Shown: one piece after another, positions 1 through 10,200 of the stretch
Numbering within the stretch: position 1 is the stretch's first letter
How the letters are laid out: the number at the start of each line of letters is the position of its first letter
Source of the DNA: DATJGF01 sp035495315
GTDB taxonomy: Bacteria > Verrucomicrobiota > Verrucomicrobiia > Limisphaerales > UBA8199
DNA length: 64,000 bases
Direction: 5' to 3'
Assembly (NCBI GenBank): GCA_035495315.1
Contig: DATJGF010000180.1
Location: 1 to 64,000 of the forward strand
Notes under the pieces: generated by a model
Databases searched by the model: none
The model's input: the letters and a program-made list of their open reading frames with translations, nothing else
Told to the model about the DNA's origin: nothing
Translations under genes and position numbers: made by a program

Positions 1-2136
1 CTCGTTTACCGCAATGAGTGCTCCGCCCCGCGTGTCGCTGTCCGCTTGAAGGGAGCGCCGCCCAATACTCAAGGCATCGGCGCGCGAATCAAACTGCTCG
101 GCGGAGCCGTCCCTGAGCAAAGCCTGGAAATGACCTGCGGCGGCCACTTTCTGGCCAGTGATCAGCCGTTGCGTACGTTCGCCGCCGGCAAGCTCGACGC
201 GAACATGACCCTCCAGGTCGATTGGCGCAGCGGCAAGCGAACCATCGTGCACGGCGTAAAGGCTAATTACTTGTATGAAATTGATGAAGCTGCTGCGCTC
301 ACTGTGCCGGTCAAACCCAGCGAGCCTAAGATGCCGTGCTTGTTCGAGGATGTAAGCCGAATCATCGGACACCGCCACGTCGATATCCCCTGGGACGATT
401 TCAGCCGCCAAAAGCTGTTGCCCCGCCGCTTCAGCCAATTGGGGCCTGCTGTCGCCTGGTTTGACCTCAACGGCGACGGGCGCGAGGATTTAATTATTGG
501 GGCAGGCCGTTCCTCCAGCCTGGGGGTTTACCTTAATAGCGGTGACGGACACTTTTCTCGCGTCGACGGCGTCTTCACCAATGCGTTACCTGACGATTCC
601 GCTGGGATGGTCGGCTTTGTGCTTAAACCAGGAACTCGGTCTCTGCTCGCCGGCCTGGCGCATTATGAAAATCCAGAAACGAATTTGCCGTCCGCACTGC
701 GCTTTGATTCGACTGAGTCTGGGTTTATCCAGGCCCAGCCAATCCCTGGCCTGAGCCCCAGCAGCACCGGACCGTTAGCCGTTGCCGATGTGAATGGCGA
801 CGGTACCTTGGACGTTTTTGTTGGCAGCCGTTTACAACCCGGTCGCTATCCAGAACCAGCCAGCTCTCGACTCTATCTCAATAAGAACGGAGAACTAACC
901 CCCGACACTACTGCGAATGAATTATTGGCGCAGGGAGGTTTGGTCACCAGCGCGATTTTCACCGACCTCGATGGAGACGGCTACCCCGAATTGGTATTGG
1001 CTTCCGAATGGGGGCCAGTGCGAATCTTCCATAACGACCACGGCAAATTACAGCCATGGGATCCACCCCTAACCCGGACCATCACTGGTCCCGCATTCAA
1101 CAGTGCTCTTAAAAGCTCCAAACTCAGCGAAATTTCAGGCTGGTGGACCTGTGTCGCCGCCGGCGATTTTGACAATGACGGACAGATGGATCTCATCGTG
1201 GGTAATTGGGGCTTGAACAGCTCCTACCAGCAGGCTGCACCGGGTCCGTGGTTCCTGTACTATGGTGACTTTAACGAGGATGGTGGCGTCCATCTCTTTG
1301 AGGCTTACTATGACCAAAACATTCGCGATATCGTTCCCTGGCGCTATCGACCAATTACTGAGACCGATTTCCCATGGCTGCTGGTCCGTTTTTCCACCCA
1401 TAAGGCTTACTCGGCGGCCACCATGAAGCAGATACTGGCCGACAAAATGCCGACGGCGCGTTCTCTCCAGGCCAATTTCCTTGGCTCCCTCCTCTTGCTC
1501 AACCGCGGCAGCAAGTTCGAGCCCAGAATGCTTCCGCCTGATGCTCAATGGTCGCCCGCCATGGGCGTTGCCGTTGGAGATCTCGATGGCGACGGTAACG
1601 AAGATCTCTTCATCAGCCAGAATTTCTTCGAAGTGCGCCCTGAGGATGGCCGGTTGGATGCCGGACGCGGTTTGCTGATGCGCGGCGATGGACGCGGTGC
1701 ATTCTCACCTGTGCCAGGCCAACTCAGCGGCATCAAGATTTACGGCGAGCAGCGTGCTTGCGCCCTGGCGGATTACGATGCCGACGGCCGCGTCGATTTA
1801 ATTGTTACTCAGAATAACGACGAAACACGCCTGTTTCATAACATCAATTCCAAGCCGGGGCTTCGCGTGCGTCTGGCCGGATTACCTGCTAATCCGGATG
1901 GCATTGGCGCTGTCATGAGGCTCGAATCAGGCGGTCGCCTCGGCCCGGCCCGCGAGGTTCACGCCGGTGAAGGGTTTTGGTCCCAGAACAGCTCGATCCA
2001 GGTGCTCGGGATTCCGGCAACTCCTTCCGCTATTGAAGTTCATTGGCCCGGCGGAAAAAACACCCATACCCCAATTCCCGATGCTGCTCGAGAGATTCAG
2101 GTTTCGATCGATGGAACTTTAAAAGTTCTGCAATGA
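1..2136 (+). CDS. FG-GAP/VCBS repeat protein with ASPIC/UnbV domains (5' end outside window)
   Basis: The reading frame is open from base 1; the bases before the first TTG (46) encode LVYRNECSAPRVAVRLKG, which fits the start of an ASPIC/UnbV domain, so the gene begins upstream and 46 is not its start. Order seen: the rest of an ASPIC/UnbV-like domain (to about base 320), then at least six FG-GAP/VCBS repeats with calcium-binding-type loops (DLNGDGRED, DVNGDGTLD, DLDGDGYPE, DFDNDGQMD, DLDGDGNED, DYDADGRVD), and a second ASPIC/UnbV domain at the C-terminus (about 1855-2130). FG-GAP repeats form beta-propellers in secreted or surface proteins; ASPIC/UnbV is an accessory domain of unknown role. 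An ASPIC domain before the propeller as well as after it suggests a duplicated protein, with another FG-GAP block probably upstream. Family is confident, substrate unknown. Confidence 0.85.
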   Translation, partial: LVYRNECSAPRVAVRLKGAPPNTQGIGARIKLLGGAVPEQSLEMTCGGHFLASDQPLRTFAAGKLDANMTLQVDWRSGKRTIVHGVKANYLYEIDEAAALTVPVKPSEPKMPCLFEDVSRIIGHRHVDIPWDDFSRQKLLPRRFSQLGPAVAWFDLNGDGREDLIIGAGRSSSLGVYLNSGDGHFSRVDGVFTNALPDDSAGMVGFVLKPGTRSLLAGLAHYENPETNLPSALRFDSTESGFIQAQPIPGLSPSSTGPLAVADVNGDGTLDVFVGSRLQPGRYPEPASSRLYLNKNGELTPDTTANELLAQGGLVTSAIFTDLDGDGYPELVLASEWGPVRIFHNDHGKLQPWDPPLTRTITGPAFNSALKSSKLSEISGWWTCVAAGDFDNDGQMDLIVGNWGLNSSYQQAAPGPWFLYYGDFNEDGGVHLFEAYYDQNIRDIVPWRYRPITETDFPWLLVRFSTHKAYSAATMKQILADKMPTARSLQANFLGSLLLLNRGSKFEPRMLPPDAQWSPAMGVAVGDLDGDGNEDLFISQNFFEVRPEDGRLDAGRGLLMRGDGRGAFSPVPGQLSGIKIYGEQRACALADYDADGRVDLIVTQNNDETRLFHNINSKPGLRVRLAGLPANPDGIGAVMRLESGGRLGPAREVHAGEGFWSQNSSIQVLGIPATPSAIEVHWPGGKNTHTPIPDAAREIQVSIDGTLKVLQ

Positions 2137-2260
2137 AGGGATCTGTTTGGTTACGGCGTGGGCTTCGCCCGATTAGGTTTTTGGTTTTGCTGTTTGACCC
2201 GCCCACTCAAGTAATTACTATCCTTCTGAACCACAATTGACCATCCAGTCCAGTGCTCAT

Positions 2261-3208
2261 ATGCGCCAGATTGCTCAACTAGATAATACGCCGCGTGTTT
2301 CGCGCCGTGATTTCCTGATGACTGCGGGGCTGTGCGGCTCAGCCATTGCTTTCGGCCGTCTGCCGGGTTGGTGTGCCAATAACGCATCTGCGGCATCGCC
2401 GATCGCAGTGTTCAGCAAAATTTACCAGGAATTGAAGCTGGGCTTCGAGAACGCCGCCGAGGTTACCGCCGCGGCCGGCTTGGATGGAATCGATTGTCCC
2501 GTGCGCGCCGGTGGGGAAATTTTGCCCGAAAACGCTGCTGAACAGCTACCAAAGTACGCCGACGTTCTCGGCCGTCGCAATCTGAAGATAAATTTGCTGA
2601 CCACCGATATCACGAGTGCGAACTCACCGCATGCGGAAACAGTTTTGCGAACCGCGCAGAAGCTCGGACTCCGTTATTATCGCTTCGGGTTTATTACTCG
2701 AGAAGCATCTTCCTCCGCCGATGGCCAAATCACTCAGGTTCGCGCACGTCTCAAAGAACTTAGCGCGCTAAACAAGCAGTTCGGCATGTGTACACTGCTG
2801 CAGAATCATTCGCCCTCGGGGCGGACACTGTATTTTGGCGGAGACCTCAGCGAACTGGTTCGAGCGGTTGACGGATTCGACCCCGCTCAAATCGGTGTCG
2901 CCTTTGACATCGGTCACGCGCTCGTCGTGCATGGAGACCAATGGAGACAACATTTTGAAGCCCTGCGCTCTCACTTTAAAATCGCCTATATCAAAGATGT
3001 CAAACGGACCGGAGGATGGGTTCCCTTCGGTGAGGGCGACATTGCAGCCACCGGTTACTTCGACCTCCTCAAACAGATGAACTACCACGATCCCATTTCT
3101 CTCCACATTGAGTTCGATTGGCATGGGGCGGGAAAACCCAAGACGCCCGAACGACTTACTCAGGTCCTCAAGGAAAGCGCCCAAGTCCTGCGTAGATGGC
3201 TGGCCTAG
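2261..3208 (+). CDS. Tat-exported sugar phosphate isomerase/epimerase-like protein (xylose isomerase-like TIM barrel)
   Basis: The N-terminus carries a twin-arginine signal (VSRRDFLMTAG) followed by a short hydrophobic stretch and an Ala-rich cleavage region. The mature part reads as an AP-endonuclease-2/xylose isomerase-like TIM barrel: GLDGIDCPVR near the start, later GVAFDIGHALV and KIAYIKDVK, and a final HIEFDWHG, where Asp, His and Glu would sit in the metal site. Such proteins isomerise or epimerise sugars or inositols; the Tat signal puts this one outside the cytoplasm. I chose ATG 2261; an in-frame TTG at 2237 would add eight residues and neither has a clear ribosome binding site. It follows the FG-GAP gene by 124 bp on the same strand and converges on the next gene. 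The exact substrate cannot be told. Confidence 0.75.
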   Translation: MRQIAQLDNTPRVSRRDFLMTAGLCGSAIAFGRLPGWCANNASAASPIAVFSKIYQELKLGFENAAEVTAAAGLDGIDCPVRAGGEILPENAAEQLPKYADVLGRRNLKINLLTTDITSANSPHAETVLRTAQKLGLRYYRFGFITREASSSADGQITQVRARLKELSALNKQFGMCTLLQNHSPSGRTLYFGGDLSELVRAVDGFDPAQIGVAFDIGHALVVHGDQWRQHFEALRSHFKIAYIKDVKRTGGWVPFGEGDIAATGYFDLLKQMNYHDPISLHIEFDWHGAGKPKTPERLTQVLKESAQVLRRWLA

Positions 3209-3272
3209 CGAACCCTCCGCTCGCCCGATCCTTTTCGTTCGGTGCTCCGCCATCGGACTTGCAAAAACCTGC

Positions 3273-3307
3273 GGCCCAGGTAGAACCTAAGTGTTCCATC
3301 CTGGGCC
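3273..3307. terminator. Hairpin between convergent genes, candidate bidirectional terminator
   Basis: GGCCCAGG (3273-3280) pairs with CCTGGGCC (3300-3307), and inside it GAAC pairs with GTTC. It lies between the stop codons of two convergent genes (3208 on plus, 3334 on minus). No T-run follows on either strand, so it is not a classical intrinsic terminator; position and stem strength are the only support. Confidence 0.4.
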
Positions 3308-3333
3308 GGGTCGGAACCCAAATTGTCGCGCGA

Positions 3334-6300
3334 TTACTCTGCAGGTATGAGCCAGTTGAACGCCGCCTGGTTCGGCAAGCGTTTGATAAAGAACGCGCTG
3401 CCGGCCGGGATGGGCGTGCTGCCGGCGGGATTAAACAGGGCATTCAGCCACAGCGCGTTGCCCTTTGTGTCTTTGAAGTAAAAGTAGCTCGACGTCGAAC
3501 CATCCGGCTGTACCACCAGAATGTTGTCGCTGGCCGCCAAGTTCAAACCGCTAGCGACGCCCGTTGAAGAATCGCCCGTATAGAGATTCAGCGAATCCAA
3601 CGTCATCGGGTTGAGGCTCTTTAGCGTTCCAACCAGATTAAAGCCCGGCTCCACCGGCGCCATAGTCACACCGGTCTTGATTGGACCGCATAGATACACA
3701 TTCACATCTTCCGCAGCAACACGGCGCACCATCACGCCCTCTTGCGGATAAACGACCTGGTTAGCAGCGGGTGTGAAATCCGCCCGATACCAGCCCTGGG
3801 CAACCTCATTGCTGAAGTAGAAGATTGTCATCGTTTGCTGCGTCTCTGGGATAATTAACACGATGTTATCTGCTGAAGCAGGATTGAGCCCGGCTTTGAG
3901 ACCCGTCTCATTGTTGGTGCCAAATAGGCTCGCAATCGTGAAATGCTCCCGTACCCGATACACATCGCCCGGCGAAACCAACCCGCTCACGCTCCCGGCC
4001 AACGACAGACTCTTGGTCGAGGCGGTCGTATCCGTGATGTCCACCATCCAGCCATTGTCGAATTCAGCATAAGTCGGGTAAGCGCTCGAAGTGAATTGGC
4101 TGTTGCCCCAGCTTGCATTCGCATCCGTCAACGCTGCGCCTTGGACGGTCGAAACTGTACCCGCATAAAGCACCGGCAATACCATCCGTTGCGAGAAGGT
4201 GGTGAACTTAGTACCGGTGCCACCGTTGCCTTGCACCGTCTGCGACGTCCCAATCCAGGTCGGTGACGCGCTCTCCAAACTCGCCGAAATAATGTGCAGG
4301 CGGATGAAGCGCGCCGCCGTCGCGAGAATCGGCGTCTGGTCACGCACAATCACCGTATCAAAGTCACTGTTGAGCGGTGTGACGCTCAGCTGCAGCACAT
4401 TGGCACTATCCGCATACCACGCCGCCTTGTCCGCCGAGACTTCGGGCACATACTGCAATTGCAGCGCACTTGCATTAACTCGCCGGTTGAATCGCATCGC
4501 CAGATAGCGATTGCCACTATCCTCAGTAATCCAAATGCTGATCCCGCTATTGGCGTCAGCAGAATCCTTCGGGTCAGACCCGACCGCAAACTCCACCAGG
4601 TTGGTCAGTCCATCACCATCAGTATCCACACCCATATCCAAACCGTCGTACGGTGTCGTGATGGCTACCACGAAGGTATTGGTGCTGCTCAGAGTCGTTG
4701 TGCCGACCGCCGAAGTCACCGTCGTCGTTACGACCGTGGTAATCACATTCGTGCTGGGGCTTTGGCCCAGAGTCGGTGTCCAGGTGATAATCCCGTTGCC
4801 GTCGATGCTCATACCAGCTGGCGGATCGATCAGTTGGTACGTAATCGCGTTGGCCGGCACGTTCGGGTTAGTCGCCGTGTTGATCACCGTCAGGGTAGTC
4901 AAATTCGTCAGCAAAATGTCCGTCTGAACGGGCAGAATTAAAGCACTGGGTGAGTCCAGCGTAATAGTTTGTGAGGCGCTGGCGCGGTTGCCACAAGCAT
5001 CGGTGGCGACCCAGGTCCGAGTAATCACCTGACTACCGTCATTTTGGGTGCTAAATGCGTCACTGAAAGACACCGTCGCGGAGCCGCATCCATCTGTAGC
5101 TGTCGCCTGCCCCGTTGTCGCAGGGCTGATATCCGAAGTGAAAGGAACGACGACATCGGCCGGACCCACGATAGTAGGTGGCGTCGTGTCTACCACCGTA
5201 ATCTTTTGCACCGCATTGGCGCTGTTGCCGCAAGCGTCCGTTGCCGTCCAGGTCCGCGTAATGACTTTGGTACCGCCGCAGTTGTTAACCGACGCGTCCT
5301 GGAATGTCACGGTGACTGTGCTGCAACCATCCTGAGCCGTTGCCGTCCCAGTGCTGCTCGGGTCGGTGTCGGCCGGGCATTCCAGGGTCAAATCAACCGG
5401 AGCAGTAATCACCGGCGGGGTAGTATCCCGCACCGTGATATTCTGAACCGCCGTAGCGGTGTTGCCGCAACCATCAATTGCAGTCCAGGTGCGAATAATC
5501 GTTTTAGTCCCACCGCAACCGCTCGTTACTACATCGCTGAAACTGACAGTGGCCTGTCCGCAGTCGTCTTGAGCTGACGCAGTTCCTGTTGACGCCGGCC
5601 TAGTATCATCCGGGCATTCCAGCACCACATCAGGCGGAGCAGTAACTGTTGGCGGGACGAGATCAATCACCCCAACGGTAGTACTGCACGTGCTGGAACA
5701 TCCGTTACTGGTGACTGTAAGAGTGAGCGTAAAATCAGATCCGCAAAGCGCCGCCGCATTGAGATTGACGCCCGCATGATCACTTGGTCCCGAGATGCTC
5801 GCGCTGCCGGAAATCGACCAGGCGTAGAAGCTCATGCCCGCCGGCGCAGAGAAGTGAGCGATCGATCCAGGGCAAACCGTCGATGGGCCGGAGATGGAGC
5901 AAGTCGGCCGAGATGCGACCGTGAGCACGACATCGCTCGACTTCACGCAGCCATTGACTTGGACAACACTGAGACGCAGCGTGGCGCTGCTTGAAGAAAC
6001 GTGAGCCGTCGTGTTCAAGGACGCCGGATCATCAATAAGCGCCGTTCCCGAAATCACGCTCCACGCGGTCGAACTAATCGGCAAATCTCCAGGTGTGGCC
6101 GTCCCCTGCAATGCAAAATCGGTCGCGCTGGCGCCCGAGCATTGCGTTTGGTTTGCACCTGCACTGACTTGAGGCCCAAGCTTAAGCGCAAACTGGATCG
6201 GATCGATAAAGTCCGTTGTTGAAGCAGGGTCCGCTTGCGACGACTTGGTCTTGATCATGATCGTCTTGATCCCGATGCTCAAGCAAGGGTCGAAATCCTG

Positions 6301-7116
6301 CATCAACGCCGTTAAGTCGATCGCCGCTTCCGCGAAGGCGTTTGGGGCATAACTCGTTTGGCCAAAAGCTCCAAAGGGAACGGACTCATTCGCACTGTTA
6401 GCCGCCACGAACACCCGGCCGGAAGGCAAAGCGCTGGTTGAATCAATATACCCAAAGGTGCCACTCCCGGTTGCCAACCAACGATATGCCAAAAAGTCCG
6501 CTGTGCTGCCGCCGCCGGTAAAGGCGAGGCTCAAAATCAGATCGTTTACCGTCCGCCCGCCATCCGGACCCGCCGAGGTAAACCCGCCATTCTTGTTACG
6601 GACCAAACTATTTTGCAGAAATTCAAAATCGATGTAGGAATCGCCACTGGTGCTAAGTCGATCGGCGGCAATTACCAACCAAGTGTGAAGGTTGGTATCC
6701 GTCGTGACATGCAACAGCACATTGTTCATGTCGTTCTTCGCCGTCGGCTTCCCAGTCGTCCATTGCCACGTGTTAGGGTCGTCATCCCACTTGGCTCCAC
6801 CTGCGAATATTTTGTCCGAGCCCGAATTGTATGGATCGATGAAATGAAATGTCGTCCCAGAGTTCAACGGAGCGCCACTATTATTCAGCACCCCGGCTCC
6901 ACCGGTGCCGGCCAACCAATCGCCGATCCCACCACTGGCAATCAGTTTGCCATCAATGGCGAACCCGCCGGTCGGTACTGTTACCGGTGCGATCCCTGTC
7001 GGTGGTGGAACGGCGTGCGCCGCCAGGCCGCAGCCGAGGAGACCAATGGTGAGGAGACGGCATGTCCGCGATGCAAATGCTGCCGTCAAAGTTTCCGAGC
7101 TTCCATTCGTATTCAT
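3334..7116 (-). CDS. Giant secreted multidomain protein with HYR/Ig-like repeats and TIGR02597-like C-terminus
   Basis: 1260 residues with an N-terminal signal peptide (hydrophobic LLTIGLLGCGLAAHA, about residues 21-35). A first globular part of about 300 residues (WDDDPNTWQW, GDSYIDFEF) resembles secreted proteins with a beta-sandwich fold. Two PKD/Ig-like segments rich in Cys pairs follow (AGANQTQCSG, SGPSTVCPGS). Then come three tandem repeats of about 83 residues, each starting around PPxxxxPxDVxxEC and ending RTWxAxDxCGNxAxAxQxIT, typical of HYR-like extracellular domains. After these are a putative Ig segment (IITWTPTLGQSP) and an Asp-rich DTDGDGLTNLVEFAVGSDP motif of the thrombospondin type 3 kind. 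The last 300 or so residues resemble the verrucomicrobial family TIGR02597. A surface or adhesive role is likely. It is divergent from the glycoside hydrolase gene with a shared 180-bp upstream region. Confidence 0.8.
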   Translation of the reverse strand: MNTNGSSETLTAAFASRTCRLLTIGLLGCGLAAHAVPPPTGIAPVTVPTGGFAIDGKLIASGGIGDWLAGTGGAGVLNNSGAPLNSGTTFHFIDPYNSGSDKIFAGGAKWDDDPNTWQWTTGKPTAKNDMNNVLLHVTTDTNLHTWLVIAADRLSTSGDSYIDFEFLQNSLVRNKNGGFTSAGPDGGRTVNDLILSLAFTGGGSTADFLAYRWLATGSGTFGYIDSTSALPSGRVFVAANSANESVPFGAFGQTSYAPNAFAEAAIDLTALMQDFDPCLSIGIKTIMIKTKSSQADPASTTDFIDPIQFALKLGPQVSAGANQTQCSGASATDFALQGTATPGDLPISSTAWSVISGTALIDDPASLNTTAHVSSSSATLRLSVVQVNGCVKSSDVVLTVASRPTCSISGPSTVCPGSIAHFSAPAGMSFYAWSISGSASISGPSDHAGVNLNAAALCGSDFTLTLTVTSNGCSSTCSTTVGVIDLVPPTVTAPPDVVLECPDDTRPASTGTASAQDDCGQATVSFSDVVTSGCGGTKTIIRTWTAIDGCGNTATAVQNITVRDTTPPVITAPVDLTLECPADTDPSSTGTATAQDGCSTVTVTFQDASVNNCGGTKVITRTWTATDACGNSANAVQKITVVDTTPPTIVGPADVVVPFTSDISPATTGQATATDGCGSATVSFSDAFSTQNDGSQVITRTWVATDACGNRASASQTITLDSPSALILPVQTDILLTNLTTLTVINTATNPNVPANAITYQLIDPPAGMSIDGNGIITWTPTLGQSPSTNVITTVVTTTVTSAVGTTTLSSTNTFVVAITTPYDGLDMGVDTDGDGLTNLVEFAVGSDPKDSADANSGISIWITEDSGNRYLAMRFNRRVNASALQLQYVPEVSADKAAWYADSANVLQLSVTPLNSDFDTVIVRDQTPILATAARFIRLHIISASLESASPTWIGTSQTVQGNGGTGTKFTTFSQRMVLPVLYAGTVSTVQGAALTDANASWGNSQFTSSAYPTYAEFDNGWMVDITDTTASTKSLSLAGSVSGLVSPGDVYRVREHFTIASLFGTNNETGLKAGLNPASADNIVLIIPETQQTMTIFYFSNEVAQGWYRADFTPAANQVVYPQEGVMVRRVAAEDVNVYLCGPIKTGVTMAPVEPGFNLVGTLKSLNPMTLDSLNLYTGDSSTGVASGLNLAASDNILVVQPDGSTSSYFYFKDTKGNALWLNALFNPAGSTPIPAGSAFFIKRLPNQAAFNWLIPAE

Positions 7117-7297
7117 AACTTCTGCTACACCGTTACTTCTCTTATTTCACATGGACTCCTGCACCACAACTGGAGCGGTTCCGGTTTTAACCTCCGGGAT
7201 TATCTGAACCTGCTCCTGGGGAACCCCCGGGGCGGACTCAGCGCCATAAACCTCGTACTTGGATTCGCAAGCAAAATCGCTAACGTTGGGGCTCAAC

Positions 7298-10200
7298 ATG
7301 ATTGTGACCTCTAATATCTGGCGCGCGTTCTCAACATCCTCGCGGAGCAATTCTTCCTCTGGCCATTCCCCGCCGTACCAGCGGCTCGGTTTTCAAGCAT
7401 TCGCGACCGCCTGCTTCCTAATCTTCTGGGGAAGTATCAACCTAGCGCCTCCCGCTCTCGCAGCCGTCGCAAAAAAACAGGTTCAAACAATTTCATTGAA
7501 AGGAACGTGGCGGTTTGACCTCGACCGGGAAAACCAAGGGATGAACCAGCGCTGGTTCAACGACCTTTTATCTCAGCGCGTCCAATTGCCAGGATCACTC
7601 CCTGCACAGGGAATCGGCGATGACATCTCAACTAATACGGAATGGATGGGCGACATCGTCGACAAATCGTGGTTCACAGCTGCGGAATACTCCAAGTACC
7701 GCCAACCAGGAAATGTCAAAATCCCTTTTTGGCTGCAGCCCAATAAATACTACTCGGGCCCGGCCTGGTATCAGCGGGACATTGAAGTGCCCTCGGCATG
7801 GCTCGGACAAAGATTGGTGCTAAACCTCGAAAGGCCACATTGGGAAACACGTGTCTGGCTTGACGATATCCAGCTGGGATCCAATGACAGTTTGTCTACG
7901 CCACATCAATATGAACTTGGTATTGTCGTGCCCGAGGCGGAGGCCGGAAATCAGAAATCAGCAGTCAGCAGTCAGCAGTCAGAATCACGCACGCGTAGCG
8001 TATGCCCTGGCAAACACCGGTTGACGATTCGGGTCGATAACCACTTGATCGTCGATATCGGCGTCAACTCCCATAGCATCAGCGATCAGACACAGGGCAA
8101 CTGGAATGGCATCGTCGGAGACATTAGTTTGAGGGTGAGCTGTCCCGTCTGGATTGATGATCTACAAGTTTATCCTCATTTTGCGACCAGCTCCTCAACC
8201 ATAAAGGGCAGAATCGGCAATCGCACGGGCCGAACAGGCAGTGACACCCTGACTTTAGCGCTGAGTCTCGGGCATTCGAGAGGCGCTTCGAAAACCAAAC
8301 GCCTCGAGGGAGAATTCAAGGTCAATTGGCAGCAGGATGGTGGGGACTTTCAGTTCGAGCTGCCTGTCCAAAATCCGCAAGCGTGGAACGAGTTCCAGCC
8401 CATTACTTACAACCTCGAGGCTTCCCTCAAGAAGACCGGCGATTCGAAGGTGACCTCATTCGGATTCCGTGACCTTTCCGTCGAGCAGACGCAGTTTACC
8501 ATCAACGGCAACAGGATTTTCGTCCGCGGCACGCTCGAATGTTGTATTTTTCCCAAAACCGGCCATCCGCCCACTGATGTCGAAAGTTGGCGAAGAATTG
8601 TTCGTATCGCTAAGAACCATGGACTGAACCTGATCCGATTCCATTCCTGGTGTCCGCCTGAGGCCGCATTCAGGGCCGCTGATGAACTGGGCTTTTATTA
8701 TCAGGTCGAGATTGCATCCTGGGCCAATCAATCTACCACGTTGGGGGATGGCAAGCCTGTCGATGCGTGGCTTTACCGCGAGGCGGCGCGAATCCTTCGC
8801 GCTTACGGCAATCACCCTTCGTTCCTGCTGATGCCCTATGGCAACGAACCGGGTGGAAATCACGCAAATGCGTTCTTAAGCAAATGGGTTGAGCATTGGA
8901 AAGCCACCGATCCGCGCCGTCTCTATACTAGTGCCTCCGGCTGGCCCGAATTGCCAGAGAATCAGTTTCACGTCACCCCCAATCCTCGCATCCAAAGCTG
9001 GGGCGGCGGGCTCCAATCCCGAGTCAATGCGTTCCCACCGGAAACCCGAACCGATTACCGCGAATACATCTCCAAACGAACGGTGCCTGTCATTAGTCAC
9101 GAAATTGGTGAATGGTGCGTTTACCCAAACTTCGCCGAGATGCGTAAGTACACCGGCTACTTAAAGCCTAAAAATTTCGAGATCTTTCGCGACTCGCTTA
9201 ATGAGCACCAAATGGGCGACCTGGCGCACAAATTCCTGCTCGCTTCGGGAAAACTGCAGACGCTCTGCTACAAGGAAGAAATTGAGTCGGCACTGCGCAC
9301 TCCAGGCATGGGCGGATTTGAACTCCTCGATCTGCATGACTTCCCCGGCCAGGGCACCGCGCTCGTCGGCGTATTGGATCCTTTTTGGGACGATAAAGGG
9401 TACGTAACTGCCAAAGAATTCAGCCGGTTTTGCCACAGCACCGTGCCGCTCGCCCGTCTGAGCAAGCGCGTGTTCACCTCGGACGAAACGCTCGCCGCTG
9501 ATATCGAGGTCGCCCACTTCGGGCCCGAGCCGCTTACCCACGCCGCGTTGGACTGGAGACTGCTGAATGATTTGGGCCGCTCGGTCACCAATGGTGGGTG
9601 GGGGATCAAGTCCATTCCGATTGGCAACGGCACGGTCCTGGGCCATTTGAATATCGAACTCAGCACCCTCACTGCGCCTGCCCGGTACCGACTGGTCGTC
9701 CGCCTGGGTCAGGTTTCTCCGAATTCATTGGCAAATCAGAAGTTTCCTGGATTTGAAAATGATTGGGACATTTGGCTTTACCCGAGCCACGTGAATCTAA
9801 AACCAGCCGCTGCCGACGTAATGCTCGTCAACGACCTGACCGATACCGCCCTCTCTTCGTTGGCGCACGGGGGCAAAGTTCTACTCACGTTGCCGGCAGA
9901 TCGCATCAAAGGCGACCGCCTGGGCCGCGTTGCGCTAGGCTTTTCCAGCATCTTTTGGAACACCGCCTGGACCGCGCACCAGCCACCCCATACGTTGGGT
10001 ATCCTGTGCGACCCAAAGAATCCCGCCTTAGCACAGTTCCCCACCGATTTCCACAGCAACTGGCAATGGTGGTACTTAGTCAGCCGCGCCGGGGCGATGA
10101 TCCTCAATGACTTCCCGCGAGAGCTTCGGCCAACCGTACAAGTCATTGACGATTGGGTCACCAACAGGAAACTCGCTCTTGTTTTCGAAGCGAAAGTCAA

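Noticed and set aside
46..48. TTG as start codon of the first gene
   Set aside because: Codons before it continue the ASPIC/UnbV domain without a stop to the window edge.
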